Source of the DNA: Terriglobia bacterium
Lineage (GTDB): Bacteria; Acidobacteriota; Terriglobia; Terriglobales; Acidobacteriaceae
Direction of reading: 5' to 3'
Assembly (NCBI GenBank): GCA_020073015.1
Contig: JAIQFZ010000013.1
Coordinates: 1-60,137 of the forward strand
DNA: 60,137 nt
Shown: positions 35,377 to 43,910 of the stretch, in pieces
Layout: each line of letters starts with the position of its first letter
How positions within the stretch are numbered: position 1 is the first letter of the stretch
The notes under the pieces: generated by a model
What the model was told of the DNA's origin: nothing
Databases searched by the model: none
Seen by the model: the letters and a program-made list of their open reading frames with translations, nothing else
Made by a program: the position numbers and the translations under genes

Positions 35377-36669
35377 ATGGCACTTACTGAGCTGGCGATA
35401 AGAGCCCTGAGACCGCAGGCGACGCGGTATTTGATCACAGATGGCCGGGGCCTCTGCCTCGAAGTTTTGCCCAGTGCGAAGCTGTCGTGGCTCTATCGCT
35501 ATCGCTTCAAGGGCAAGGCGGAGAAGGTGATGATAGGCCGCTACCCGGCAATGAGCCTCAAGGAGGCTCGGGGCGAGCGGGACAGACTTTCAGGTATGGT
35601 ACTGCGAGGGCAGTCTCCGGCAGCAGAAAAACGTCGCTCGAAGATGGAAGTAGCAGGCCACGTGACCACGCGAGACTTCGCCGAGCGATACTTCAAAGAG
35701 GTAGTGCGTCGAAATCAGAAGGACCCACGTAATGTTCGCCGTTATCTCGACAACGAAATCCTTCCGGCCCTTGGCAACAAATCTCTTCGCGACGTGACCG
35801 TGATGGATGTGCAGACATTGGTTTTTCGCAAACGGGACAATGGCCAGGAGTCGTCCGCTGCAGCAATCCGTGACCTGATTAAGCGAATTTTCGATTACGC
35901 AATTGTTTGTGAGGCAGCGCAGGTAAACCCAGCAAAAGCCCTGCCGACGAGATTCATAACGAAGATCAGAGCTCGGACTCGATCGCTTTCGCGGGATGAG
36001 ATCAAGATCTACCTGTACACGCTCTACCGGTCCAATATTCGCCGTCAATTCAAGTTGGCCCTTCATTTGATCCTACTTACCCTCGTGCGGAAGTCTGAGC
36101 TGCTGTTGGCGCAGTGGAAGGATGTGGATTTGGATTGCGGGGAATGGAAAATCCCTCCAGAGAACTCCAAGACAGAAAAACCGCACATCGTTTACCTGTC
36201 CAATCAAGCGCTCAGACTCTTTCGGGAACTAAAGGCACTCGCGGGAGAGTCAGTCTGGGTCATGCCCGGTCGCGGTAGTTTGACAAAACCGTTCTCGCAT
36301 AATGCCATGAACCAGGCGATCGGGAGCATCACGTTTGATATGCCCCCCTTCACGATTCATGATCTCCGGCGAACTGGCGCTACGATTCTGAACGAGAATG
36401 CATTCTCTTCCGACGTGGTTGAGAAAGCGCTCAACCACACGATAAGCGGAGTGCGCGGGGTCTACAACCGGGCCGAATACGCCGAGCAACGGCGGGAAAT
36501 GCTTCAGTTCTGGGGCGACTACATCGACCAATTGGCGACTGAAAACTCGGTTCTGGTGGAAAGCTTTGGCCACGTCGCTAGTGCTGAAGACCGCCCGGAG
36601 TCTAACCTCAAAGCACACTCAAGAGGTACAAGCGACAGTCAAAGAATTGGAGAAATGGTTCAACCTTAA
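35377..36669 (+). CDS. P4-type tyrosine integrase
   Basis: This 430-aa recombinase has the DUF4102-like N-terminal arm-binding domain (ALTELAIRALRPQATRYLITD, WLYRYRFKGKAEKVMIGRYP), a SAM-like core-binding domain and the catalytic domain. Catalytic residues visible are Arg in TLVRKSELLLAQW, HDLRR (His-x-x-Arg), a second His in ALNHTISG, and the nucleophile Tyr in GVYNRAEY. AAGGGG before ATG 35377 gives the start. It integrates or excises the element. Its position immediately after mnmE marks the left border of the island. Confidence 0.93.
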   Translation: MALTELAIRALRPQATRYLITDGRGLCLEVLPSAKLSWLYRYRFKGKAEKVMIGRYPAMSLKEARGERDRLSGMVLRGQSPAAEKRRSKMEVAGHVTTRDFAERYFKEVVRRNQKDPRNVRRYLDNEILPALGNKSLRDVTVMDVQTLVFRKRDNGQESSAAAIRDLIKRIFDYAIVCEAAQVNPAKALPTRFITKIRARTRSLSRDEIKIYLYTLYRSNIRRQFKLALHLILLTLVRKSELLLAQWKDVDLDCGEWKIPPENSKTEKPHIVYLSNQALRLFRELKALAGESVWVMPGRGSLTKPFSHNAMNQAIGSITFDMPPFTIHDLRRTGATILNENAFSSDVVEKALNHTISGVRGVYNRAEYAEQRREMLQFWGDYIDQLATENSVLVESFGHVASAEDRPESNLKAHSRGTSDSQRIGEMVQP

Positions 36670-36675
36670 ACAATA

Positions 36676-37380
36676 TTGCCACAGCTCACTGAAGTGTTAC
36701 TCAACGCCAATACGAACAAACGTAGGGACGACTTTCTCAAGAGGCTCTTTGCCCAGGGAGACTACGAAAAGTCGTTCCTCAGGCTGTGCAAGGATGGCTG
36801 CTCTCGGGAAGACCTTGCCAGTTTTCTATGGGCCACGTGCATCCTCGCGCGCGCAGATCGCCGTGGGCCAATCGCGTGCACCGTTCCGGGCGCAGATCGC
36901 CACGGGTTCATCGCTCTCGACGCTATCACGCCGGAAAAGGTGAGGAGCCTCGTGGAAGATTTGCGATCAATAGCTGACCGAGTCGATGACGTAAACAAAA
37001 CCCCATTAAACCCGAAGCTTGACGTGCTGGCGGCACCCACAGACGCATCTCGAGATTCAGCCCGACAATACGTAGCTCGCTTGTACGACATGCTTCCTGG
37101 GTTTATGAGGCTGTATTCACGCCACTTGGAGCGTTTTTACCCTTTAAGTCGCGCAGTCCTTAAGCAGTTGACCAGTACGCAGATCCGCTCTCTTGACCTG
37201 GTTCTGTACATCGAACAGAGCACGGGTCACCCGCGATATGAGGACGCTGCGAATCTCTTGCAGGGTGGATTTCTTGCGATCGGAGGCGCCGAGGAGCGCA
37301 TTCCGGAGTGTTTCAGTGCCGACGCTTTGGCCAAGTTGAAGCAACGTACCGCCAAATTCCGCCTAAACTCTCGGTTCTGA
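36676..37380 (+). CDS. Hypothetical island protein
   Basis: This 234-aa protein is not recognised. It is mainly helical, with no signal peptide or TM segment. Segments such as NKRRDDFLKRLFAQGDY and LYDMLPGFMRLYSRHLERFYP look like packed helices. A short internal duplication (GCGCAGATCGCC at about 36856 and 36890) gives two GADR/RADR-like stretches. The TTG start has no ribosome site; GTG 36694 is an alternative. It follows the integrase by 6 nt on the same strand. Confidence 0.55.
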   Translation: MPQLTEVLLNANTNKRRDDFLKRLFAQGDYEKSFLRLCKDGCSREDLASFLWATCILARADRRGPIACTVPGADRHGFIALDAITPEKVRSLVEDLRSIADRVDDVNKTPLNPKLDVLAAPTDASRDSARQYVARLYDMLPGFMRLYSRHLERFYPLSRAVLKQLTSTQIRSLDLVLYIEQSTGHPRYEDAANLLQGGFLAIGGAEERIPECFSADALAKLKQRTAKFRLNSRF

Positions 37381-37505
37381 TGGTCGAAAAGCCTTCCTAG
37401 CCAATCCTGATCTGCTGGACAAAAATACGCCTCGAAAAGAAATTTTCAGTCCTTCACATCGCTCTCGCTCCCTGCGACCCTAGGTGAAAAGGAGCTAGGA
37501 CGACT

Positions 37506-37868
37506 TTGAACAGCGTTGCACCACTGAATCCTTCGGTAGACGCCAGCAAGGATAGTAGCGCTGGTTTTTCCCTAGCGCGAGCAGGTAGCCAGCCTCCGCG
37601 TCCAGTAGAAACCGGTGCACCCAACCTGATTTCTACCATTCTGCGGTTGCCAGCGGTCAAGGTCGAAACTGGCTACTCGCGTTCCACGATCTACCTTCGC
37701 ATCTCTCAAGGGCTTTGGCCTCGGCCAGTGAGATTGGGAGCACGCTCAGTGGGTTGGCCGGCCAATGAAGTTGCCGCGATCAACGCTGCGCGAATCGCCG
37801 GCAAGACAGACCTTGAAATTAGCAATCTAGTCGCGAAACTGCAGGCAGCGCGAAAGGAGTGCCTGTAA
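37506..37868 (+). CDS. AlpA-like DNA-binding protein
   Basis: This 120-aa protein has an AlpA/excisionase-like helix-turn-helix in its middle: LPAVKVETGYSRSTIYLRISQGLWPRPVRLGARSVGWPANEV. The final trailing helices carry AKLQAARKECL. Such proteins regulate excision of P4-like elements. The start is TTG 37506 with AGGA upstream. Its stop overlaps the start of the primase gene (TAATG), so the two are coupled. Confidence 0.75.
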   Translation: MNSVAPLNPSVDASKDSSAGFSLARAGSQPPRPVETGAPNLISTILRLPAVKVETGYSRSTIYLRISQGLWPRPVRLGARSVGWPANEVAAINAARIAGKTDLEISNLVAKLQAARKECL

Positions 37869-39748
37869 TGAGCACCGCACACGAGATTCCTCCGCGTTCG
37901 CCTGCGGTTCCAACGACCTCGGCGCTGGCGCCTGTCCTGAGCCTGGCTGTGCGGGGCTGGCGACTGTTCCCCGTTGCCGTACGAGGCAAGGTGCCCCTGC
38001 TCAAAAACTGGCCTTCGGTGGCGACAACGGAAGCCGACAAGATACGGGAATGGTCACAGCAGTACACAGGATGCAACTGGGGGATCGCCACAGGTCGCAC
38101 TTCTGGTATCTGGGTGCTTGATGTTGACGGCTCGAGAGGAAAAACAGCGCTGTTTTCTTTGACAAAGCGCTACGGGAAGCTCCCCACTACGTTTACGGTC
38201 CGCACCGGCAGGGGCATACAGCTGTACTTTAGATGGCCGGCCACACATGAGTTGCGGAATACTGCTGGGAAGATTGGTGACGCGTTGGATTCTCGAGCCG
38301 AAGGGGGCTATGTGGTCGCGCCTAGCTCAATTCATCCCTCTGGGGCTGAGTACACCGTTGTGGACGCGACCACGCCTGTAGAAGCCCCGGCGTGGCTGGT
38401 GCAGCTTGCGGCATCACCGCTCGGTCATCCTCTCCGAGTATCCAATGGTGACCGCATTCCACAGGGCAACGGTGAACCCGCAAAATTCAAGCTTGCGGTG
38501 AAGCTGATGAGCGTCGGCGCAACCCGTGACGAGATCTTGGCCGCAGTCTCGGCGCGTGACGCTCGCTGCGAACACCAACTTGGTCCGACCGAATGCGCGC
38601 GAAAAGTGGACGAGTGGCTCGCACGGTGCCGGCGTCGCGACCCTCTAGTAGAACATCGGCGTGCAGATTTACTTACCCTCGCCCATGTGCAGGCCCGGGA
38701 CGTGGATTGGCTGTGGCGGCCGTACCTTCCCGCAGGGATGCTGGCCATGCTTAGCGGCGATCCCGGCGCAGGCAAGACTTTCATCGCTTTGGCGATTGCG
38801 GCAGCCCTGACGGCAGGACAGGTCCCGAGTTCGGTTGAAAGATGTGAACCTGTGGATGTGCTCTACATGACAGTGGAGAATGACGCAGCGTGTGTGGTGC
38901 GCCCGCGCTTCGACGCGCTGGAAGGCGATGCGACGCGCCTGCACATGGTGGTTGGACATGTGACGGGCGACGGCGACAATGCCGAGCGAGGCCCCATCTG
39001 GCTCACAGATGCGTCCGCACTACGAGATGCACTGGACAAGACCCGCGCCCGCCTCATGGTCGTTGACCCTATCCAGTCCTACCTCGGCGCAGGAGTGGAT
39101 GCACACCGATCCAACGAGACGCGTCCCATCCTGGACGGTCTGGCGCGACTGGCAGAGGAGTACTCCTGCTGTGTGCTGCTGCTGAGGCACCTAGGCAAGG
39201 CTCAGACAGGCAGGGCGATTCACCGCGGGCTGGGCAGCATCGACCTGACCGGCGCAGTGCGCTCCGAAATGCTCGCGGGAAGTTCGCCGGACGATCCCCG
39301 GCAGAGAGCCATGGTTCAGATCAAGAACAATCTCGGCGCTTACGGCCCTGCCCTCGGCTATGTCATCGATGAGACAGGCCGGTTCCGGTGGACGGGCGAG
39401 TCCTCGCTCACGCAATCGGACATTCTCGCGCCAGAATCGGCCGGGCACGAGACGGCAAGGGGAGAAGCGACTGAGTGGCTACGGACATACTTGGCAGACG
39501 GCTCCCGCACGGCAAAGGAGGTCGAGGTGGCAGCTCGTGCTGCGGGGCTGTCCTGGGCGGCTGTGCGCAGAGCGAAGCGACCTGCTGGCGCGCAGAGCCA
39601 CAAGGCAACATTTGGTGGGGGTTGGGTCTGGCAGCTAACCAAAGATGCTCACGAAGACGCCGAAGAGGCTCAACACCCTGTGTTGAGCGTCTTGGAGAAT
39701 GATGAACATCTTGGGGCGTCGACAGACCGAGAAAGGGGGGAACTGTGA
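37868..39748 (+). CDS. Primase-polymerase / RepA-like helicase fusion
   Basis: This 626-aa protein has an N-terminal archaeo-eukaryotic Prim-Pol domain (VRGWRLFPVAVRGKVPLLKNW, GIATGRTSGIWVLDVDG with the acidic pair, YVVAPSSIHPSG). Its second half is a RecA-fold AAA_25/RepA-type helicase: Walker A LSGDPGAGKTFIALAIA near 298, LMVVDPIQSYL as Walker B, and LLLRHLGKA. A C-terminal winged-helix-like part follows. It probably initiates replication of the element. ATG 37868 follows AAGGAG 8 nt upstream. It overlaps the next gene by GTGA. Confidence 0.85.
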   Translation: MSTAHEIPPRSPAVPTTSALAPVLSLAVRGWRLFPVAVRGKVPLLKNWPSVATTEADKIREWSQQYTGCNWGIATGRTSGIWVLDVDGSRGKTALFSLTKRYGKLPTTFTVRTGRGIQLYFRWPATHELRNTAGKIGDALDSRAEGGYVVAPSSIHPSGAEYTVVDATTPVEAPAWLVQLAASPLGHPLRVSNGDRIPQGNGEPAKFKLAVKLMSVGATRDEILAAVSARDARCEHQLGPTECARKVDEWLARCRRRDPLVEHRRADLLTLAHVQARDVDWLWRPYLPAGMLAMLSGDPGAGKTFIALAIAAALTAGQVPSSVERCEPVDVLYMTVENDAACVVRPRFDALEGDATRLHMVVGHVTGDGDNAERGPIWLTDASALRDALDKTRARLMVVDPIQSYLGAGVDAHRSNETRPILDGLARLAEEYSCCVLLLRHLGKAQTGRAIHRGLGSIDLTGAVRSEMLAGSSPDDPRQRAMVQIKNNLGAYGPALGYVIDETGRFRWTGESSLTQSDILAPESAGHETARGEATEWLRTYLADGSRTAKEVEVAARAAGLSWAAVRRAKRPAGAQSHKATFGGGWVWQLTKDAHEDAEEAQHPVLSVLENDEHLGASTDRERGEL

Positions 39749-40179
39749 CGGCATCGGAGATCATTCGGGAAATCGAGGCTGCCGGGGGTGTTCTGACGCT
39801 CAACGGCAACCGAATCCACTATGACGTGCCAAAGGAGGCCCGAGCGCTTGTGGATCTATTGCGCCGTCACCGCGACGAAGGGCTGCAGGCTTTGCGGGGA
39901 AGGAGAGAAGCGGTCCGCCAGCAGGTGGCGCTCTGGCTTGGCGCTCGGTGTGTGCGTTCGCAGCGAACCTGGGGTAGCGAAAGATTCCTCTACCGAGATT
40001 ACCTCGCATGGAGCCAGAAGTGTGCCACGATAACATGTTCCCGAGAACTGTTTGGCGCTTTCCTGAGTGAGTCGTTCCAGCGTGAACAGAACGGATGGCG
40101 CGGTCTTTGCCTTGCGCTGGATTCCGCGGCGAGCACGGGATGTGGTATCAGACCCTTCGCAACGGAGATGATCCAGTGA
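39745..40179 (+). CDS. TubC-N-like small protein of the replication module
   Basis: This 144-aa protein starts at GTG overlapping the primase stop. Residues 1-45 (ASEIIREIEAAGGVLTLNGNRIHYDVP...) resemble the TubC N-terminal docking fold often found beside mobile primases. The remainder (SERFLYRDYLAWSQ, LFGAFLSESF) resembles the winged-helix tail of D5-type primases. It may be a detached C-terminal part of the primase system; this is inference. Confidence 0.6.
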   Translation: MTASEIIREIEAAGGVLTLNGNRIHYDVPKEARALVDLLRRHRDEGLQALRGRREAVRQQVALWLGARCVRSQRTWGSERFLYRDYLAWSQKCATITCSRELFGAFLSESFQREQNGWRGLCLALDSAASTGCGIRPFATEMIQ

Positions 40180-40225
40180 CTGAGGCCTTCGCCTGTGTGG
40201 GTGACAGCGGAGGGAACCCCCTCCC

Positions 40226-40705
40226 GTGAGCCTTAAGGCACAGAAAGGCTTAAGACAGCGGAGCCGGAAAAAGTGCAAGGCTCGGACGAAGGCTGGCGGT
40301 CCCTGCCCGGCTCCGGCCATGGAAGGAGGCTTGTGCTTTTGCCACGCTCATCCCGAGAGACTGGCGGAGTTGGGTCGACAAGGAGGGCAGAAGAATCGGC
40401 GCTGGAAGCCTAACGAATGCAATCTCCCCCAACGACCGCTGAAAAGCATCGGAGAAGTGAGCGAACTCTTGGAAGAAACGATCAACCGAGTCCGGGATGG
40501 CCCATTTGATCTTCGTGCCGCGAATGCGATTGGGTTTTTGGCCGGGATTCTTCTGAAGGCTCTCGACCAACGTCTTGAAGAGCGTCTCGCACATTTGGAA
40601 GCAGTCATGTCCGGCAAGAAAGGAACCGACACCCAGGCGTTTGAGTTCTGGTCGGCGAAGGAGTCACACAATGAACAATCGTCAACGGCGCGTCAGAGCG
40701 ATTGA
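40226..40705 (+). CDS. HGGxSTG/DUF5763-like Cys-rich island protein
   Basis: This 159-aa protein has a basic, cysteine-containing N-terminus: KKCKARTKAGGPCPAPAMEGGLCFCHAHPE, then LGRQGGQKNRRW. This resembles short zinc-binding domains common in phage and plasmid islands. The C-terminal half is helical and acidic. Function is unknown. The start is GTG 40226. It overlaps the next gene by 35 nt. Confidence 0.65.
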   Translation: MSLKAQKGLRQRSRKKCKARTKAGGPCPAPAMEGGLCFCHAHPERLAELGRQGGQKNRRWKPNECNLPQRPLKSIGEVSELLEETINRVRDGPFDLRAANAIGFLAGILLKALDQRLEERLAHLEAVMSGKKGTDTQAFEFWSAKESHNEQSSTARQSD

Positions 40706-41423
40706 ACTCACCCTGACACCCCAGCAGGTCGTGATGGTGTGGCTCAGAAATGCGTTGCAGGCGGGGACCCTCGAAGAAGGAGCCCGACACTCACCACCGC
40801 ATCGTAGCGCGGTCGCGAATGCGGTATATGACGCTGTGCGAAATAGCATGAAGGGTCAACCGGACCCGCTAGTGGAGCGTGCCATCCTCCAAGCCCGCCG
40901 GGAGGCCGATTCCCTTTACCTCCTTGTCGTTCATACAAACGTGGCAGTGCTCGAAGGCAGGGTGCAGCGCGAGCGCGAGTACATGTTTTTGTTGGGATGC
41001 CTGAGTGCAGAGATGAATGGGAAAGCCACGAAGAATCGGGTCCAAACCTTGCGCCTGGTGGTTCTAGTATTTCTTGAAAGCGTGATCATCCTAGACGCTG
41101 CGATCGCCCAAGTTGAAGCAGGGCGCCTAAACGGCCAGCGAGTGTTATTCCGCGACTGCTCGGTCCAACTGGAGGAACAGGTTCAGATGGCCGAGAGGTT
41201 GTCAGAGCACTTCAATTTCTTGGCACGCTCGTTAGGTAGCGCCGAGATAAACCTCGAAGACCTCCGGAAGAGTCTTCAATCGGAAACCGATCGCCAGATC
41301 TCTGTCTGGATCAGTCTTGCTCGTGTGGCAACACTCAGTGTATTTGGCAACGATGAAGAGATGGACGCGGCAATGGATCAGCATTTCCTTCTGTGCGAAG
41401 CGCCCGATCCCTGTACAACTTGA
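40671..41423 (+). CDS. Hypothetical helical island protein
   Basis: This 250-aa, mostly alpha-helical protein starts MNNRQRRVRAIELTLTPQQVVMVWL. AAGGAG 7 nt upstream selects ATG 40671. It lacks TM or signal features apart from one hydrophobic helix (LRLVVLVFLESVIILDAAIA). I do not recognise the family. Its overlap with the previous gene suggests a translationally coupled pair. Confidence 0.6.
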   Translation: MNNRQRRVRAIELTLTPQQVVMVWLRNALQAGTLEEGARHSPPHRSAVANAVYDAVRNSMKGQPDPLVERAILQARREADSLYLLVVHTNVAVLEGRVQREREYMFLLGCLSAEMNGKATKNRVQTLRLVVLVFLESVIILDAAIAQVEAGRLNGQRVLFRDCSVQLEEQVQMAERLSEHFNFLARSLGSAEINLEDLRKSLQSETDRQISVWISLARVATLSVFGNDEEMDAAMDQHFLLCEAPDPCTT

Positions 41424-41535
41424 TGACTATGCATTTGACACAGAGAGGGAAAAATGAAAAAGTCAAGACGCCGTGACAGGGCAGGCACACGTCTGCTCAA
41501 TATTGATGTTCGCCGAAAAGATGCGGTGACTGCCT

Positions 41536-41742
41536 TTAACGCCTACGGAGACCAGCGAGAATCTCTTCCACAATGTCAGTCTTTATCGCAATCGGATCAA
41601 TCGCCACACTCAAAACCTTCTGACAATGCGGGCAGGCATAAGTGATTCCGTGCCATTGGTTTTGGGCCATAAATCCGCCGACCGTAACGTCTTGGATATT
41701 CACATGGCCTACGGGGGTTTCGCAGTACGGACAGAGAGCCAT
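41536..41742 (-). CDS. Small zinc-ribbon protein
   Basis: This 68-aa protein begins MALCPYCETPVGHVNIQDV and later has YACPHCQKVLSVAIDP, giving a clear CxxC...CxxC zinc ribbon. The C-terminal helix is IVEEILAGLRRR. It is related in style to small island proteins that accompany DNA-handling genes. Its role is unknown. Confidence 0.7.
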   Translation of the reverse strand: MALCPYCETPVGHVNIQDVTVGGFMAQNQWHGITYACPHCQKVLSVAIDPIAIKTDIVEEILAGLRRR

Positions 41743-41866
41743 TAGGGCATCTCGCTTTCCGGGGAAGGCGAGAATTCTATCGAGGCCAGAAAGTAGAGGA
41801 TGTGACTAGCGGCACAGAGGGGCGTGACGTTTTCGGGTGACGTTAAATATTGCGTTGGGCCTTCTG

Positions 41867-42172
41867 CTATGCCACTTGCTTAACTTTTAGATTGGCGGCA
41901 CCACCAAGACGGTCCATATACCACAACAAGCGCTTCACGCTGATCATGCCTAATTTACCGCGCAGAAGTTCGCTCACCCTTGGCTGCGGAACATCAAATA
42001 GCTTTTCTAGATCTCTTGGTGAATATCCGTTCTTCTCTACAAGAGCCATAATGCCTTCATGGATTTGGTATTTCAGCTTCAATTCCAAAGTTGTTTGGTC
42101 GTCAAATCCAAGATCATCCAGGACGTTGCCCTTGGTGACGTGTCCCACTACATCTCGTTCTCTGCTTGGCAC
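41867..42172 (-). CDS. HigA-type antitoxin (XRE helix-turn-helix)
   Basis: This 101-aa protein starts at GTG 42172 with GGAGG 9 nt upstream. It has a helix-turn-helix: GYSPRDLEKLFDVPQPRVSELLRGKLGMISVKRLLWYMDRLGG. Antitoxins of this group bind their toxin and repress their own operon. It overlaps the toxin 3' end by 59 nt, in the toxin-first order of higBA loci. Confidence 0.8.
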   Translation of the reverse strand: MPSRERDVVGHVTKGNVLDDLGFDDQTTLELKLKYQIHEGIMALVEKNGYSPRDLEKLFDVPQPRVSELLRGKLGMISVKRLLWYMDRLGGAANLKVKQVA

Positions 42173-42494
42173 GGCGTAGTTCCTCCCGTTCGATGGCCTC
42201 GACCTGCGATAGTCGTTGTTTAATCGTTCGGATGTCCTGTTTTTCGATGCGGTTGGTTGTTTTCTCAAAGCAATGGAGTACATAGATTCGATTCCTAATC
42301 TTTTTCAGATAAATAGCCCGATACCACGAGCTTTCGTCTTCGTCTCTCAACTCGTAAACGCCAGTGCGGCCAACGCCGGGGACTGGGCTACTGTCTGGTG
42401 GTTGTTTACCGAGCTGGACATCCCTGAGTCCAGTCCCGATATTTCCGCGTGGGCCTTTTGGGAAATCCTTGATACGGGCATGGGAATCACCCAT
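42114..42494 (-). CDS. HigB/RelE-like toxin (DUF891)
   Basis: This 126-aa protein starts MGDSHARIKDFPKGPRGNIG and has GRTGVYELRDEDESSWYRAIYL and RIYVLHCFEKTT, all typical of the phage-derived Gp49-like/HigB group. Such toxins are ribosome-dependent mRNA nucleases. GTG 42503 is a possible earlier start. The paired antitoxin follows. The pair would stabilise the island. Confidence 0.8.
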   Translation of the reverse strand: MGDSHARIKDFPKGPRGNIGTGLRDVQLGKQPPDSSPVPGVGRTGVYELRDEDESSWYRAIYLKKIRNRIYVLHCFEKTTNRIEKQDIRTIKQRLSQVEAIEREELRRAKQRTRCSGTRHQGQRPG

Positions 42495-42642
42495 CCAAAT
42501 CACGTCCGCCCCCTGTGGGTCCGGACTGGAAACCGTACCAGCTTTCTGATTACTTGTATACACGTTTTTCGTATCTTCTGTCACGGTAACCTCGGTAATC
42601 TTCTGGTAACCTATTGAGCACAATGAGAAAATAAAGCTATAA

Positions 42643-42728
42643 TGGCGGAGGGCGGGGGGATCGGACCCCTCTCCCTTTCAAGAGTACCGGGTATAAATCC
42701 GGTTTCCAGCACCAACTGGACGCCCTCC
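42643..42728 (-). tRNA. Allo-tRNA-like gene (8/4 acceptor branch, long variable arm)
   Basis: Read on the minus strand, this 86-nt sequence folds completely. The 8-bp acceptor is GGAGGGCG/CGCCCTCC, with discriminator G and encoded CCA. The D stem is TCCAG/CTGGA with loop TTGGTG (extendable to 6 bp by a U-G pair). Then come A26, the 5-bp anticodon stem ACCGG/CCGGT and an 8-nt loop ATTTATAC. The variable arm is CTCTT-GAAA-GGGAG, and the T stem is 4 bp, GGGG/CCCC, with loop TCCGATC. An 8/4 acceptor-T branch with G73 and a Ser-like variable arm is the published allo-tRNA pattern. The anticodon is ambiguous because of the 8-nt loop: UAU if U33 is followed by UAU-A37, or UUA. It lies 149 nt upstream of the toxin, on the same strand. 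Confidence 0.7.
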
Positions 42729-42862
42729 GGGGCGGACAAAAAAATAGCGATTCACCACGGACCCCTTGCTAGTCGCTTCCCCATGAAGACTCCTAGCGGG
42801 GGCCTTTTTGTTGTCGCCCAACTCCATGGTGAACCTGGGATGGAATCAGGCTAGTACTCTTT

Positions 42863-43600
42863 TCAATCTTCTGTTGCCCCGCTTTCCTCTTCGTCGGTTG
42901 GATGTGCAAGAGTCCACGCTTGAATCGCATCCACCAACTCAAATACGAAGGCCCGCTCATCTTGAGGCAGGGTGAAAGGGTCACCGGAGATTGTCATCGT
43001 TACCACCGTTCCGTTGCTGAGCTGAACGGTTTTCGCACTGCCAGTGGACTGCTGGAGTCCTATGTCTGTGGTGATCTTTGAAGGAATGGGAGATTTATTC
43101 CTTCGCTTGCGGGGTCCGGTATTACGCACCATCGAAGACAACAATGGGTGCAGCGGCATCCCTGCGAATTTAGCAGCGCGGAGAAAGAAAGTGACGGCCT
43201 TCCGCTTCGTGTCCCCCGAGACGTTGTACCGCTCCATTTCGTCCTCTAGCATCTTCGGGGTCATCTTGGTAAGATCATGCTCGATCAGCGCCGTGTATGA
43301 TTCATTGAGAATTAGCGTGAGCACCGTGGGGCGTTTATCTTTATCATGATCAACTAGTGCGTGGAGCAAATCAGTCGGACGATCTTGGTCATCAACCAAT
43401 CCAAGGAAACGAAAAGCCATGAGGATTTGGCTTTGTACTAAGCCGGATTGACTCGGCCACATCGTGCGATCCAGTTTTTTGGGGATTCCATGCTCCAGAG
43501 CTTCAATTGCGCCCTGAAAGGTCAGGAATGCCAAATATGGCGCTGGAGTGGTGCTATGCGATGCTACATCGGTAATTTGCTCTGTGGCTTGCTTTGGCAT
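42863..43600 (-). CDS. DUF5343 protein
   Basis: This 245-aa protein begins MPKQATEQITDV. Its N-terminal two thirds resemble DUF5343: QSGLVQSQILMAFRFLGLVDDQDRPTDLLHAL, then an ESYTALIEHDLTKMTP region. A C-terminal extension includes NGTVVTMTISGDPFTLPQDERAFVFELVDAIQAW. Such genes are common in accessory regions and the function is unknown. ATG 43600 is used because GGGAG lies 9 nt upstream; 43606 and 43651 are alternatives. Confidence 0.7.
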   Translation of the reverse strand: MPKQATEQITDVASHSTTPAPYLAFLTFQGAIEALEHGIPKKLDRTMWPSQSGLVQSQILMAFRFLGLVDDQDRPTDLLHALVDHDKDKRPTVLTLILNESYTALIEHDLTKMTPKMLEDEMERYNVSGDTKRKAVTFFLRAAKFAGMPLHPLLSSMVRNTGPRKRRNKSPIPSKITTDIGLQQSTGSAKTVQLSNGTVVTMTISGDPFTLPQDERAFVFELVDAIQAWTLAHPTDEEESGATED

Positions 43601-43712
43601 GGACATAATCTCCCGAGTCTCGCTATACAGTAACACAAGTAAATGCCGCATCGTACGGATTATTTTTTGAGTTGCTATCGTCCCGTGTTAACCTCACATC
43701 ACTGGAGGCTAA

Positions 43713-43907
43713 ATGATTGCTGGGACTGACGTTACACTGTTATCTGATAGGGATGTGATTATTAAGAGGAAACTTGTATCTGTGGAAAACGGGGTTTATT
43801 TCGTGTGCAAACCAGAGGAATTTGAACTGGCAACGCGGGAGGGTAGGGAGCCTATATGCATCGGATTCAGGCGGGAGTATGTTATTGATCCGAAGGTGAC
43901 AAGCTAA
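43713..43907 (+). CDS. Small hypothetical protein
   Basis: This 64-aa protein is preceded by GGAGG about 4-5 nt from ATG. It includes KRKLVSVENGVYFVCKPEEFELA and ends YVIDPKVTS, and looks like a small beta-rich protein. It is divergent from the DUF5343 gene and 3 nt before the next short frame. Confidence 0.6.
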   Translation: MIAGTDVTLLSDRDVIIKRKLVSVENGVYFVCKPEEFELATREGREPICIGFRREYVIDPKVTS

Positions 43908-43910
43908 ATC

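Noticed and set aside
41454-41645. 63-codon plus-strand frame with a ribosome-site-like GAGGG
   Set aside because: It overlaps the better supported zinc-ribbon gene on the other strand and has low-complexity Ser/Gln-rich sequence; it cannot be excluded but is not supported.
42643-42728. selC (tRNA-Sec) as identity of the 86-nt tRNA
   Set aside because: The 8-bp acceptor and D arm are suggestive, but there is no UCA anticodon and the T stem has 4 rather than 5 pairs, so the allo-tRNA class fits better.
42642-42854. 70-codon plus-strand frame over the allo-tRNA-like locus
   Set aside because: It is translation of the opposite strand of a tRNA-like gene.
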